This document shows positions 9,338 to 16,833 of a stretch of DNA of 64,000 nt, in pieces. Each line of letters begins with the position of its first letter. The first letter of the stretch is position 1. Source of the stretch: an uncultured Oscillospiraceae bacterium. Its GTDB lineage: Bacteria; Bacillota; Clostridia; Oscillospirales; Acutalibacteraceae. The translations under genes and the position numbers were made by a program. Location: the NCBI GenBank assembly GCA_902492895.1, contig CABUNG010000005.1, positions 45,038 through 109,037 on the forward strand. The letters run 5' to 3'. The notes under the pieces are model-generated. The model was not told the DNA's origin and did not search any database. It worked only from the letters and a program-made list of their open reading frames with translations.

Positions 9338-10657
9338 ATGAACATCATCAAACGACTGGCGGTTTTAGGAGCAGCAGCCTTGCTGGCGGGGTCCCTGGCC
9401 GCCTGCAAAGACGGAGACACCCCCTCTTCCGGCGGGGCTCCGGCCTCGAACCCGGGCGACGCCTCCATCAGCGCCGAGCGGGTGGAGAAAATGGGAGCGG
9501 AACCGCAGAAGGTGAGCGTCCTGGTGCCCGGCTACGACGGGACCGACGAGACGAGTTATTACACCAAGGCGATCAAATCCTTCGAACAGCAGTACGGCAA
9601 AACGGTGGAAATCCTCCAGGCCGTGGGCGAACAGCTCTGGAACGAAAAGGTGGCCGCGCAGATCGCGGCCAAGGATCCCATCGATGTCTTCGTCATCAGC
9701 GTCGACCAGTATCTGAGCATGTATCAGAAGAACTATCTGACACCGGTGAACGAGTATGTGGACCTGACGAGAAAAGGCCACAATATCCAGGTCATGGACG
9801 ACTTTGTCAAGTTCGATGGAAAGTATTACGCGGCGGGCGTGTCCGCCACTCCCTATGTGCTCTATTATAATCGGGACATTATGACCGCCAACGGCTATGA
9901 TCCGGACGAACCGATGAAGCGCTATGAAGCGGGCACATGGACCTGGCAGAGCTTCGTGGAAATCGCCCGGGAGTGCACCGATACCGATTCCGGCATCGTG
10001 GGTCTGGAAAACATGTTCGACGAGGTGTTCCAGGCGTCCAATGCCTGTTCCGCCGTCAGCTTTGCGGACGGCAAGTATGCGCTCAACATCAAAACCTCCG
10101 CCATGCGCAATACCCTCGAGATGGTGCAGGATATCTTCAATAAGAATGTGGTCTGCGGCAACGGATATGTGACCGGGCAGAACAAGTTCCTCAAGGGCAA
10201 GGCCGCCATGCACGGCGCCTATGCCTATGAAGAGTCGACCTTCGCCAGCATGAAGAAAAAGGGCGACGTCAACATCGATTTCGGCGTAGCGCCCTTCCCG
10301 GCCGGCCCTGACAACACGGACAAACGCAATTTCGGCCACTCCACCGGTTATGCGATCTCCATGGGATCCGACGCGCCTTACAGCGCGGGTGTGCTCATCG
10401 ATATGATTCTGGCCGCGGCCGGGGAGGGTGATGCTGAACGGCAGGCACTGCTGCAGGAAGGCAGTCAGGAGCTGTACGATAACCTGGCGAAAAACCTGTT
10501 CATCCCGTCCTACACCGACGGCATTCTGGACCGGGGCTTCGGTGCGTTCTATCTGCTCTACGACGCCCGCAACGGCGAGGACATCAACCAGAAGCTGGCC
10601 CAGTATGAAACCAGCTATCAGAAGATGGTGGACGACGCCAATGCCCAGCTGAAATAA
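9338..10657 (+). CDS. Extracellular sugar-binding lipoprotein (solute-binding protein family 1)
   Basis: A 439-residue ABC-transporter binding protein. The signal peptide ends in the lipobox LAAC (Cys about residue 23), followed by a short Ser/Gly/Pro linker. The mature domain starts VSVLVPGYDGTDETSYYTKAIKSF, with the classic FEQQYGKTVE pattern, DVFVISVDQYL, YAAGVSATPYVLYYNRDI, and an aromatic-rich ligand-facing region. The length is normal for the family. The start at ATG 9338 follows GGAGAAAGGA. It is the only binding protein in the window and most likely serves the permeases at 5869 and 6809. The 145-base gap that follows holds only a weak GC stem. Confidence 0.9.
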   Translation: MNIIKRLAVLGAAALLAGSLAACKDGDTPSSGGAPASNPGDASISAERVEKMGAEPQKVSVLVPGYDGTDETSYYTKAIKSFEQQYGKTVEILQAVGEQLWNEKVAAQIAAKDPIDVFVISVDQYLSMYQKNYLTPVNEYVDLTRKGHNIQVMDDFVKFDGKYYAAGVSATPYVLYYNRDIMTANGYDPDEPMKRYEAGTWTWQSFVEIARECTDTDSGIVGLENMFDEVFQASNACSAVSFADGKYALNIKTSAMRNTLEMVQDIFNKNVVCGNGYVTGQNKFLKGKAAMHGAYAYEESTFASMKKKGDVNIDFGVAPFPAGPDNTDKRNFGHSTGYAISMGSDAPYSAGVLIDMILAAAGEGDAERQALLQEGSQELYDNLAKNLFIPSYTDGILDRGFGAFYLLYDARNGEDINQKLAQYETSYQKMVDDANAQLK

Positions 10658-10802
10658 AATCCGTCTGGCCGATGATCGGGGAACCGGCCCTTCCGGATCG
10701 GAGGGGCCCTCTTTCCCCATACCCCTCTACGCTCAAAATTCCTTATATTCTGCGGTTGCCCCTGCGGTCCTCGACAGGAAACCGGAAAGGTATGATACCA
10801 AT

Positions 10803-12068
10803 ATGAGCCAACATTTCTGCACCCCTATTCCGGCCCGCCGCATCTCGGTCAACGGCCGGCTTGAGCTGCGTCTCGCCACCGACGACGCGGCTTCTGCACA
10901 GATCGACGCCCGGCTGGAAAACGGCGAGGTGCGCGAGTGCGGCCGTTTTCCGCTCAAGGCAGGACGGCAGCTGAACATCGTGCACCCCGACATGAGCGGC
11001 CTCACCGGCCGGCTGACCCTGCTGATCTCCTTCCTGTCGGAGGACGGCACGGTGCTGGAAGTGAAGGAACAGCCCTATGAGATCATCCTCTCCCGGGTAC
11101 ACTCCACTTGTCTGCTGGACGGCTGCTGGGTGAGCATCTATCATTGGAGCGAGAGCGAGGCGCGGCATTTCAATGCCGGGCTGCGGGTTCTGACGGACGA
11201 AGGCTGGAAGCAGCAGGTGTATTCCATGCACAAAATCGGCGTGACCAGCATTCTGATCCAAAATGTGTTCGACAGCGCCCGGTATGTCCATCAGCACGAT
11301 ATGACTGCCGATTCCTATGACGGCCGGGCTTTCTACGACAGCGCCCTCTATCCGGGACGGATGCCCATTGCCGCCGAGGATCCCATCGAGGCCATCCTGT
11401 CGGCTGCGGACGAATGCGGCATGGCGGTGTTTCCGGGGGTGGGATTGTACGCCTGGTTCGATTTTTCGCCGGAATCTCTGGAATGGCACAAACGGGTGAC
11501 CCTCGAGCTGCAGAAGCGGTACGGCCACCATCCGTCATTTTATGGGTGGTATGTATCGGAAGAGATCATGGGGGCGCTGTATTATGGCTATGATCCGGTT
11601 CCGGATGAAAAATACAAGGATATCCAGAACTTTTTCCGTGAATACAAGGCCTTTGTCCACGAATTGACGCCGACCAAACCGGTGGCGCTCGCGCCCAACA
11701 ACATCCATATGGACTGGTATCGGGACGAATGGCGGGGTATCCTCGAAAACCTGGATATCATGATCCCCTTTGCCTTTGCCCGCAGCGAGAACAACATTCC
11801 CCAGATTGCTGAGATGTGCGCCGAAACCGGCACCCATTTCTGGGTGGATATGGAGATTTTCGCCTTTCCCTTTGACGAAGGGCTGCGCCCCAAGGACTGC
11901 GAGGCGCTGATCCGGGAAATCCACTGCTACGATATGCTCGAGCAGGTGTACGGCTATCAGTTCACCGGGCTGCTCAATGAACCCGGGCATCGGATGGGGC
12001 TCGGCGGCGAGGATACGGAAGAGGTTTACACCGCCTATGCCCGGTACGCCAGGGCCATCCGTCAATAA
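10803..12068 (+). CDS. DUF4434-family TIM-barrel protein, possible glycoside hydrolase
   Basis: A 421-residue cytoplasmic protein with no signal peptide. Residues 1-100 are a beta-sandwich-like extension. Residues 105-420 read as a barrel of DUF4434 type: GCWVSIYHWSE opens it, QQVYSMHKIGVTSILIQNVF is an early strand-helix, FYGWYVSEEIMGALYYG carries a candidate acid in YVSEE, and HFWVDMEIFAFPF a second one in MEIF. DUF4434 proteins are thought to be carbohydrate-active, but no reaction is established to my knowledge. ATG 10803 follows GGAAAGGTATG. The next gene, the epimerase, starts 18 bases after its stop, so the two probably act on the same imported sugar. Confidence 0.72.
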   Translation: MSQHFCTPIPARRISVNGRLELRLATDDAASAQIDARLENGEVRECGRFPLKAGRQLNIVHPDMSGLTGRLTLLISFLSEDGTVLEVKEQPYEIILSRVHSTCLLDGCWVSIYHWSESEARHFNAGLRVLTDEGWKQQVYSMHKIGVTSILIQNVFDSARYVHQHDMTADSYDGRAFYDSALYPGRMPIAAEDPIEAILSAADECGMAVFPGVGLYAWFDFSPESLEWHKRVTLELQKRYGHHPSFYGWYVSEEIMGALYYGYDPVPDEKYKDIQNFFREYKAFVHELTPTKPVALAPNNIHMDWYRDEWRGILENLDIMIPFAFARSENNIPQIAEMCAETGTHFWVDMEIFAFPFDEGLRPKDCEALIREIHCYDMLEQVYGYQFTGLLNEPGHRMGLGGEDTEEVYTAYARYARAIRQ

Positions 12069-12086
12069 GGGAAAGGAGCGGGTTTT

Positions 12087-13316
12087 ATGAAAAATCCCCA
12101 TGCCGCGGCTGCGGCCGCATATCGGACGCTCTATCGCCGTGCGTTGCTCGACGATGTCGTGCCTTTCTGGCTGAAAAGCGACCTGCTGGACAAGGAACAC
12201 GGCGGGTACATCACCTCGGTGGACCGGGAGGGCCGGTGTTATAACGCCGACAAATCCGTATGGTTCCAAGGGCGGGGGCTGTGGACCTTCTCCGCCCTGT
12301 GTAACCAGTACGGGACCCGGAAGGAATGGCTGGAGGCCGCGTGCCTCGGCAAGCGGTTCCTGGAGGAGCACGGCACCGACGCCGACGGGCGGATGTTTTT
12401 CCAGGTGACCAGGGACGGCGCACCGCTGCGCAAGCGCCGCTATATGTTTTCCGAGAGCTTTTACGTGGTCGGCATGGCGGAATACGCGGCCGTCACGGGG
12501 GATATGGAGGCGCTCCGCAAAGCGGAGGACCGGTTCGACCTCATGTGGAGGATGTACCGCGATCCCACGAGCGATCCCTTCAAAATCACACCGAAATCCT
12601 ACAACACGACCCGCCGCGAATATGCGGCCGCGGTGCCGATGGTTCTCGTCAGCAGTGCCCAGGTGCTGCGCCGCTGTGATCCCGCGAAGGCGGAGGAATA
12701 CGGCCGCATCGTCCGGCAGGCCGCCGAGGACATCCTGACCCGGCATTATCGTCCCGAACTGCACGGCGTGCTTGAAACCGTGCTGGAGGACGGGTCCCAT
12801 ATCGACAATCCGGCCGGAAGGACCATCAACCCGGGCCATTCCTGTGAAAACGCCTGGTTCCTGATGAACGAGGCGGTGTATACCGGGGACCGGGACCTGC
12901 TCGGAAAGGCCCTGAACATCCTGGACTGGTCACTGGAACGGGGCTGGGACGAGACATACGGCGGCATGTTCTATTTCGTGGATCTGGACGGCCGGCCCTG
13001 CGAACAACTCGAGTGGGACATGAAGCTCTGGTGGGTGCATAACGAGGTGCTCATCGCGACCCTGATGGCCTATGGACTGACAGGGGAAGAGCGGTACTGG
13101 GACTGGTTCGAAAAGGTGCACGCGTACGCGTTCGGGCATTTCGCCGACCGCGATTACGGGGAATGGTACGGATATCTCCATCGGGACGGCACGGTGTCCC
13201 ACACGCAGAAAGGGTCGATGTGGAAGGGCCCCTATCATCTTCCCCGCTGCCTGATGATCTGCGACCGGCTGCTCGGCATGCTGGAGCAGGGCACCGATGT
13301 GGTGCCGGTTCTGTAA
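12087..13316 (+). CDS. AGE-family sugar 2-epimerase/isomerase
   Basis: A 409-residue (alpha/alpha)6-barrel enzyme of the N-acylglucosamine 2-epimerase family, which interconverts C2 epimers of GlcNAc/ManNAc, cellobiose/Glc-Man or mannose/fructose. The visible family marks are FWLKSDLLDKEHGGY near the N terminus, WFQGRGLWTFSALC, GHSCENAWFLMNEA at about residue 250 (the His is the likely base), and EWDMKLWWVHNEVLIATL at about residue 310 (matching the family WW..AE region), then SHTQKGSMWKGPYHLPR at the end. Which sugar it uses cannot be read from the sequence. A start with AAAGGAG before ATG 12087 is clear. It is the last gene of the sugar operon and is followed by a strong terminator. Confidence 0.88.
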   Translation: MKNPHAAAAAAYRTLYRRALLDDVVPFWLKSDLLDKEHGGYITSVDREGRCYNADKSVWFQGRGLWTFSALCNQYGTRKEWLEAACLGKRFLEEHGTDADGRMFFQVTRDGAPLRKRRYMFSESFYVVGMAEYAAVTGDMEALRKAEDRFDLMWRMYRDPTSDPFKITPKSYNTTRREYAAAVPMVLVSSAQVLRRCDPAKAEEYGRIVRQAAEDILTRHYRPELHGVLETVLEDGSHIDNPAGRTINPGHSCENAWFLMNEAVYTGDRDLLGKALNILDWSLERGWDETYGGMFYFVDLDGRPCEQLEWDMKLWWVHNEVLIATLMAYGLTGEERYWDWFEKVHAYAFGHFADRDYGEWYGYLHRDGTVSHTQKGSMWKGPYHLPRCLMICDRLLGMLEQGTDVVPVL

Positions 13317-13327
13317 AGACGACACGG

Positions 13328-13363
13328 CGCCCCGTTCCGGCCAATGGCCGGGGCGGGGCGTTT
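13328..13363 (+). terminator. Terminator of the sugar operon
   Basis: A long GC hairpin with arms CGCCCCG-TT-CCGGCC and GGCCGG-GG-CGGGGCG around an AAT loop, followed by TTT. It lies 11 bases after the epimerase stop and also just beyond the end of the converging small RHH gene. Confidence 0.8.
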
Positions 13364-13381
13364 CCTTCGTACAGAGGAGCT

Positions 13382-13540
13382 TTACGGCCTCTCGTCCGGC
13401 TCCACGGGGCGGAGCATGGTGCGGATCACCCGTTCCAGGATGATGGACAGACATTCCTCGACTGGCTTTTCATTCAGCTTGGCGATATCCTCGTATATAG
13501 CATATAATTCATCACTCAATTCTACCGTACAGCTCTTCAT
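13382..13540 (-). CDS. Small ribbon-helix-helix (CopG/Arc-like) DNA-binding protein
   Basis: A 52-residue gene. Reading the minus strand from 13540 gives ATG AAG AGC TGT and an uninterrupted frame to TAA at 13382, and a perfect AGGAGG lies 6 bases before the ATG. The protein has the RHH layout: a short strand (KSCTVELSDELYAIY), helix A (EDIAKLNEKP), a turn, and helix B (VEECLSIILERVIRTML), with an acidic tail ending in DERP. It is transcribed divergently from the XRE regulator at 13622, and the 81 bases between them are AT-rich and palindromic, as expected for a shared operator. It could be a transcriptional repressor or an orphan antitoxin; no toxin gene is adjacent. Confidence 0.75.
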   Translation of the reverse strand: MKSCTVELSDELYAIYEDIAKLNEKPVEECLSIILERVIRTMLRPVEPDERP

Positions 13541-13621
13541 ACCCATCCTCCTATATGTACTATTTATAATACATGTATAAAGTATAATGTATAGCGTATC
13601 ATATAGTCAAGAGGTGGTTTT
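13541..13621. promoter_or_regulatory. Shared divergent promoter/operator of the RHH and XRE genes
   Basis: An AT-rich 81-base gap inside GC-rich DNA. It contains the perfect palindrome ATACATGTAT at 13569-13578 and a TATAAT at 13583-13588 reading towards the XRE gene. The two short regulators on either side are the obvious candidates to bind here. Confidence 0.5.
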
Positions 13622-13828
13622 GTGATACGCTATGATCCCTTCTGGGAGACGATCAAAAAGAAAAACATATCGACCTATGCTTTGAGAGAAAAGCACCATA
13701 TCAGCCCGAACACCCTGACCAGAATGAAGCAAAACCGTTATTTGAGCATGCGGACCATCGAGGATTTATGCAAGATCCTGGACTGCAGCATCCAGGAAAT
13801 CGTGGAATATCGTAAGGATGAGGAATAG
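13622..13828 (+). CDS. Small XRE-type (Cro/C1, YozG-like) transcriptional regulator
   Basis: A 68-residue helix-turn-helix protein. The pattern ISTYALREKHHISPNTLTRM followed by LSMRTIEDLCKILDCSIQEIVEY is the standard five-helix XRE fold, with the recognition helix at about residues 28-38. It starts at GTG 13622 after AGAGGTGG. The protein is almost nothing but the DNA-binding domain, as in many short Clostridia regulators. It is divergent from the RHH gene with a shared AT-rich promoter region. Its targets are unknown; the neighbouring sugar operon and itself are candidates. A decayed gene of the same family lies at 42.1 kb. Confidence 0.8.
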   Translation: MIRYDPFWETIKKKNISTYALREKHHISPNTLTRMKQNRYLSMRTIEDLCKILDCSIQEIVEYRKDEE

Positions 13829-14028
13829 GACATACGGGCCGGGACTTCGCATGGTGACAATAGAGGGTGTCACGCATTTCCGCTGCGCATCTCTTCAAAG
13901 GGCATATACTTCTTTCCGTTGTTTCAACTGCTTTTGACATAGAACAGTATAAAAGATCAGAAAAAGGAATATACCAACAGTTGTTCGTATGGGATTATTT
14001 TTTTCATAGAAGAACCCGCAGCAAAACG

Positions 14029-14062
14029 AAAAGCCTCTGAGGGCCGCACCTCAGAGGCTTTT
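14029..14062. terminator. Bidirectional hairpin terminator
   Basis: A 14-base perfect stem, AAAAGCCTCTGAGG and CCTCAGAGGCTTTT, around a 6-base loop. It has T-runs in both directions and lies 200 bases after the XRE gene. Confidence 0.75.
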
Positions 14063-14181
14063 ATCATGTAAACAGGAAACAGGAATAAAGACGGGCAAAA
14101 AACTCCCGGGATAGGAAGTACCCCCATCTCCCGGGCCGCAGCCCTGCTTGTATGGGCCGGTTCAGGTGTCTGCGCCGGGGA

Positions 14182-14432
14182 GGCTTTCCTAAAAAGAAAG
14201 CCGACAGGATCACCTGGGGTCCGGGGTATCCCCCGGGAGCCTTTTTGCCTTCTTTTGTGGCTAGGGACAAAAGAAGGTGGCCCGCAGGCCAAACCTTATT
14301 TTTTTCTGAGTTTGAAAATGGATTACGTGTTTAATAGTGTGCTCATGCCGCGCAGGCACCTCCTTTCTCTGCGCGGAGAAAGGAGGCAAAGACGCGAAGC
14401 AGTTTGCCGGTTTTCTTTTTAGGAAAACCGGC
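14182..14432. repeat. Cluster of four REP-like hairpins
   Basis: There are four perfect stems in 250 bases. GGCTTTC/GAAAGCC is at 14182-14202, CCTTCTTTTGT/ACAAAAGAAGG at 14248-14277, CCTCCTTTCTC/GAGAAAGGAGG at 14359-14386, and GCCGGTTTTC/GAAAACCGGC at 14406-14432. Each has a 6-8 base loop, and all arms share a purine/pyrimidine-biased core. This looks like an assembly of intergenic palindromic repeats, possibly multicopy in the genome; copies outside the window cannot be checked here. Confidence 0.5.
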
Positions 14433-14559
14433 GTCAACGTTTTCACCTGAACTAAGAATACAATCATGAGGGGGCCGCGGCCCCCTAAACAACCCCCAAA
14501 GGGGTGAGGCGGGCATTACGTATAGGGATTCCCCTACTTCCGTCGGGTCCCGATGCCGG

Positions 14560-15186
14560 TCACACCGGCTCTTTCATCTCCGCAAAGTCGAGAATCAGCT
14601 TCACGGTATTGTTCAGGTTGATGGCGCCGCTGTCAACCGAGAGGTGATAACTCTCGACCGCGCCCCATTTTTTATTGGAATAGAAATTATAATAGCTGGC
14701 GCGTTTTTTATCGGTTTTGAGCGCGCGTTCCTCCGCCTCTTTGAGCGGGATCCCCTCGTACTCGGCCACCCGCGCGGCCCGTTTTTGAATATCGGCGTAG
14801 ATAAACACATTCACGAGATGAGGATGCTTGGCCAGTGCATAGTCCGCACAGCGCCCCACGATGACGCAGCCGCTCTGGTCGGCGAGCTTTTTGATCGCGT
14901 CGAACTGTGCGAGAAACACCTTGTGATTGAGAGGCAGATTGAACGACGCGGCGCTCAGATTCCCCATGGAATACGCGCCCATGGACAACGAGTAGAGGAG
15001 GCTGTTGGTGGGAGCCTCGTCGTAATTTTCAAAAAGCTCCTTGGACATGCCGCTTTCCTTGGCGGCATGGGTGAGCAGTTCCTTGTCATAGTAGGGAATC
15101 CCCAATTCTTCGGCGATACGTCGCCCGACCTCCCGCCCACCGCTGCCAAACTGGCGGCCAATGGTGATGACGGTTTTTTTGTTCAT
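14560..15186 (-). CDS. Cytidylate kinase-like family protein
   Basis: A 208-residue P-loop protein. The N terminus KTVITIGRQFGSGGREVGRR carries the modified Walker A (GRQFGSGG) that marks the cytidylate-kinase-like family (AAA_26), followed by ELGIPYYDKELL. GCVIVGRCADYAL is the core strand and helix, and KRAARVAEYEGI plus TDKKRASYYNFYSNKKWG form the lid region. Members are common in gut Firmicutes next to unrelated genes, and a true CMP kinase activity is not proven for them. The start at ATG 15186 is supported by AAGGGGG. It appears monocistronic. Confidence 0.85.
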   Translation of the reverse strand: MNKKTVITIGRQFGSGGREVGRRIAEELGIPYYDKELLTHAAKESGMSKELFENYDEAPTNSLLYSLSMGAYSMGNLSAASFNLPLNHKVFLAQFDAIKKLADQSGCVIVGRCADYALAKHPHLVNVFIYADIQKRAARVAEYEGIPLKEAEERALKTDKKRASYYNFYSNKKWGAVESYHLSVDSGAINLNNTVKLILDFAEMKEPV

Positions 15187-15380
15187 AGGACAACCCCCTT
15201 ATCGAGAATCGTTTGTGGTACAGGTCCTATTTATAGTATAGCACGAAATGCAAGAAAATGCCTGGGGAAATTCCGCGTCCAAGGAAAAATGGAACCCCGA
15301 TGCCGGGAATGGGGAGAAAACACGCCCCGGGACGGGTTCGGCGCACAACCCCAGGGAAATCATCCGAACCATAAAAAGAA

Positions 15381-15411
15381 CCCCCGCAGCGGCCAAAAGC
15401 CGCTGCGGGGG
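15381..15411 (-). terminator. Terminator of the rpsF-ssb-rpsR operon
   Basis: A 13-base GC stem (CCCCCGCAGCGGC and GCCGCTGCGGGGG) with a CAAAA loop. On the minus strand it is followed by TTCTTTTTAT, a classic intrinsic terminator 18 bases beyond the rpsR stop. Confidence 0.9.
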
Positions 15412-15428
15412 GGGGGGATAGGACAAAA

Positions 15429-15692
15429 TCAATCGCTCACGAAAGGCATGAGCGCAATCTGACGCGCGCGCTTGATCGCGACGGTCAGTTCCCGCTGATG
15501 GCGGGCGCAGGTGCCGGTGACACGGCGGGGCAGGATTTTCGCCCGCTCGGACACAAAACGGCGCAGGCGCGCGACATCCTTATAATCGATGGTATCGATC
15601 TTATCGACGCAGAAGCTGCACACCTTGCGGCGACCTTTACGGCCCCGGGAAGGGCGCTCCGAACGCTCGGATCTCTCCGGTCTGTCAGCCAT
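15429..15692 (-). CDS. rpsR: 30S ribosomal protein S18
   Basis: An 87-residue S18 with the diagnostic core IDYKDVARLRRFVSERAKI and RRVTGTCARHQRELTVAIKRAR. It keeps a zinc-ribbon-like form with cysteines CSFC near residue 26 and a further Cys in GTCARH. The first 20 residues are a basic Arg/Ser/Glu-rich extension (DRPERSERSERPSRGRKGRR), as seen in several Clostridia. It binds S6 in the platform of the 30S subunit. AAAGGAGG precedes ATG 15692. It is the last gene of the rpsF-ssb-rpsR operon and is followed by the operon terminator. Confidence 0.97.
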   Translation of the reverse strand: MADRPERSERSERPSRGRKGRRKVCSFCVDKIDTIDYKDVARLRRFVSERAKILPRRVTGTCARHQRELTVAIKRARQIALMPFVSD

Positions 15693-15778
15693 GCGAATGG
15701 CCTCCTTTACTTCAAAATAGCGCCGCGGCTCCGCATCATGCGGAGGCGGCCGAAAACATCAACAGAGAGCCCTTTTCA

Positions 15779-16228
15779 TCAGAAGGGCAGATCGTCGTCC
15801 CCCACGATCTCTTCAAAATCCCCCGAGCCCGTATTCTGGAAGGCCGGAGCCCCCTCGTTATACTGCGGCACCTGGGAATCGTAGCGGTTGCCGGAGGACG
15901 TGCCGTCCCGTTTGGGTTCGGCAAAGAACACATTGTCGGCTACCACGTCGAAGGACGTGCGCTTGTTGCCGTCCTTGTCGGTGTAGGAGCTCGTCTGAAT
16001 GGAGCCCTGCACCGCGACGAGCTGCCCCTTGCGGAAATAGCGGCTGACGAACTCGGCCGTGCTCCGCCAAGTGACAATATTGATGAAATCGGTTTGTTTC
16101 TCCTGGCCCTTGGGCTGATAAGTGCGGTCCACCGCAATGCGGAAACTGCACACCGGGACCTGGGACGGAGTGTGACGCAGCTCGGGATCCGCCACGAGGC
16201 GGCCCATCAGACAGACACTGTTGAGCAT
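15779..16228 (-). CDS. ssb: Single-stranded DNA-binding protein
   Basis: A 149-residue SSB. The OB fold occupies residues 1-110: MLNSVCLMGRLVADPELRHT, then SFRIAVDRTY, FINIVTWRSTAEFVSRYFRKGQ and VQGSIQTSSYTDKDG. An acidic, disordered tail ends in GDDDLPF, the conserved tip that recruits replication and repair proteins. It protects single-stranded DNA during replication, recombination and repair. It lies between rpsF and rpsR, its normal place in Firmicutes, with a 12-base gap to rpsF and AAGGAGG before ATG 16228. Confidence 0.97.
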   Translation of the reverse strand: MLNSVCLMGRLVADPELRHTPSQVPVCSFRIAVDRTYQPKGQEKQTDFINIVTWRSTAEFVSRYFRKGQLVAVQGSIQTSSYTDKDGNKRTSFDVVADNVFFAEPKRDGTSSGNRYDSQVPQYNEGAPAFQNTGSGDFEEIVGDDDLPF

Positions 16229-16240
16229 TTCACACCCTCC

Positions 16241-16537
16241 TTACTTGTCCTTGCGGACGATCATCGAGCGCAGAACACCATCGGTGATCTTGCTCACGCG
16301 GTCCAGTTCGGCGGGGAATTCCGGGTCGCTGACAAAATTGTACAGCACGTAGAACCCGTCGTTCTCGTCGTTGATGGGATACGCCAGACGGCGTTTTCCC
16401 CATTCGTCGATGTCGCCGAGTTCGGCACTTCCGGCGATCAGGGTCTTGAACTTCTCCGCGAGAGCGGCGACGCCTTCCTCCCCGAGGGACATCGAATAGA
16501 TGAAGACGGCTTCGTAGGAACCTTTGATAGTGGGCAT
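16241..16537 (-). CDS. rpsF: 30S ribosomal protein S6
   Basis: A 98-residue S6, starting at ATG 16537 after GAGGAGG. The open frame runs on to 16648, but those 37 extra residues do not look like S6 and cover the leader hairpin. Family marks are YEAVFIYSMSLGEEG, EWGKRRLAYPINDENDGFYVLYNF and ELDRVSKITDGVLRSMIVRKD. S6 forms a heterodimer with S18 on 16S rRNA. It is the first gene of the operon, under a consensus promoter at 16661-16689. Confidence 0.97.
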   Translation of the reverse strand: MPTIKGSYEAVFIYSMSLGEEGVAALAEKFKTLIAGSAELGDIDEWGKRRLAYPINDENDGFYVLYNFVSDPEFPAELDRVSKITDGVLRSMIVRKDK

Positions 16538-16564
16538 TTGGTTGCACCTCCTCATGGTCTGATG

Positions 16565-16586
16565 GCCCCGTTTCTCGGAACGGGGC
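16565..16586 (-). promoter_or_regulatory. rpsF leader hairpin, possible S6:S18 autoregulatory site
   Basis: In the rpsF leader the minus strand forms a stem GCCCCGTT/AACGGGGC whose loop holds CCGAGA. Known S6:S18 leader motifs display an unpaired CCG. The match is only partial, so this is a candidate. Confidence 0.35.
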
Positions 16587-16660
16587 AAGGATGTTTGCCC
16601 GCTTTGACCGGTGACGGCTCTGTCATGGGGACAGACCTGTCCTGTCAAAGACGCTCAAAT

Positions 16661-16689
16661 AGTATAGCAGGGTTCAACCCCGACGTCAA
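16661..16689 (-). promoter_or_regulatory. Promoter of rpsF-ssb-rpsR
   Basis: On the minus strand, TTGACG (16689-16684), a 17-base spacer and TATACT (16666-16661) form a near-perfect sigma-A promoter about 125 bases before rpsF. Confidence 0.8.
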
Positions 16690-16751
16690 GCGTTTCCCCG
16701 GAAATTGCTTGAAAATCAGGGCAAAAAAGGACGTTTTCGCCCAATTTCGCC

Positions 16752-16780
16752 TTTACAACCTGTCTGGAATCCGCTATAAT
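16752..16780 (+). promoter_or_regulatory. Promoter of prfB
   Basis: TTTACA (16752-16757), a 17-base spacer and TATAAT (16775-16780), about 54 bases before the prfB start. Confidence 0.8.
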
Positions 16781-16833
16781 AGGTGGGCTATGATCAGATG
16801 CGGACCGTTTGAAGGAAAGGCACGGGTGAACAC

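Larger units (their letters stand above)
13829..14559. other. Gene-free 731-base region with a cluster of hairpins
   Basis: No convincing gene on either strand: open frames here are short, lack ribosome sites and code for Arg/Pro/Gly-rich nonsense. It contains one terminator-like hairpin (14029-14062), a CCCGGGA/TCCCGGG stem near 14085-14125, and a run of four strong hairpins between 14182 and 14432. The rest holds nothing I can interpret. Confidence 0.6.

Noticed and set aside
13344..13580. A plus-strand open frame over the RHH gene
   Set aside because: No ribosome site and no family pattern; the minus-strand 52-codon frame has AGGAGG and an RHH fold.
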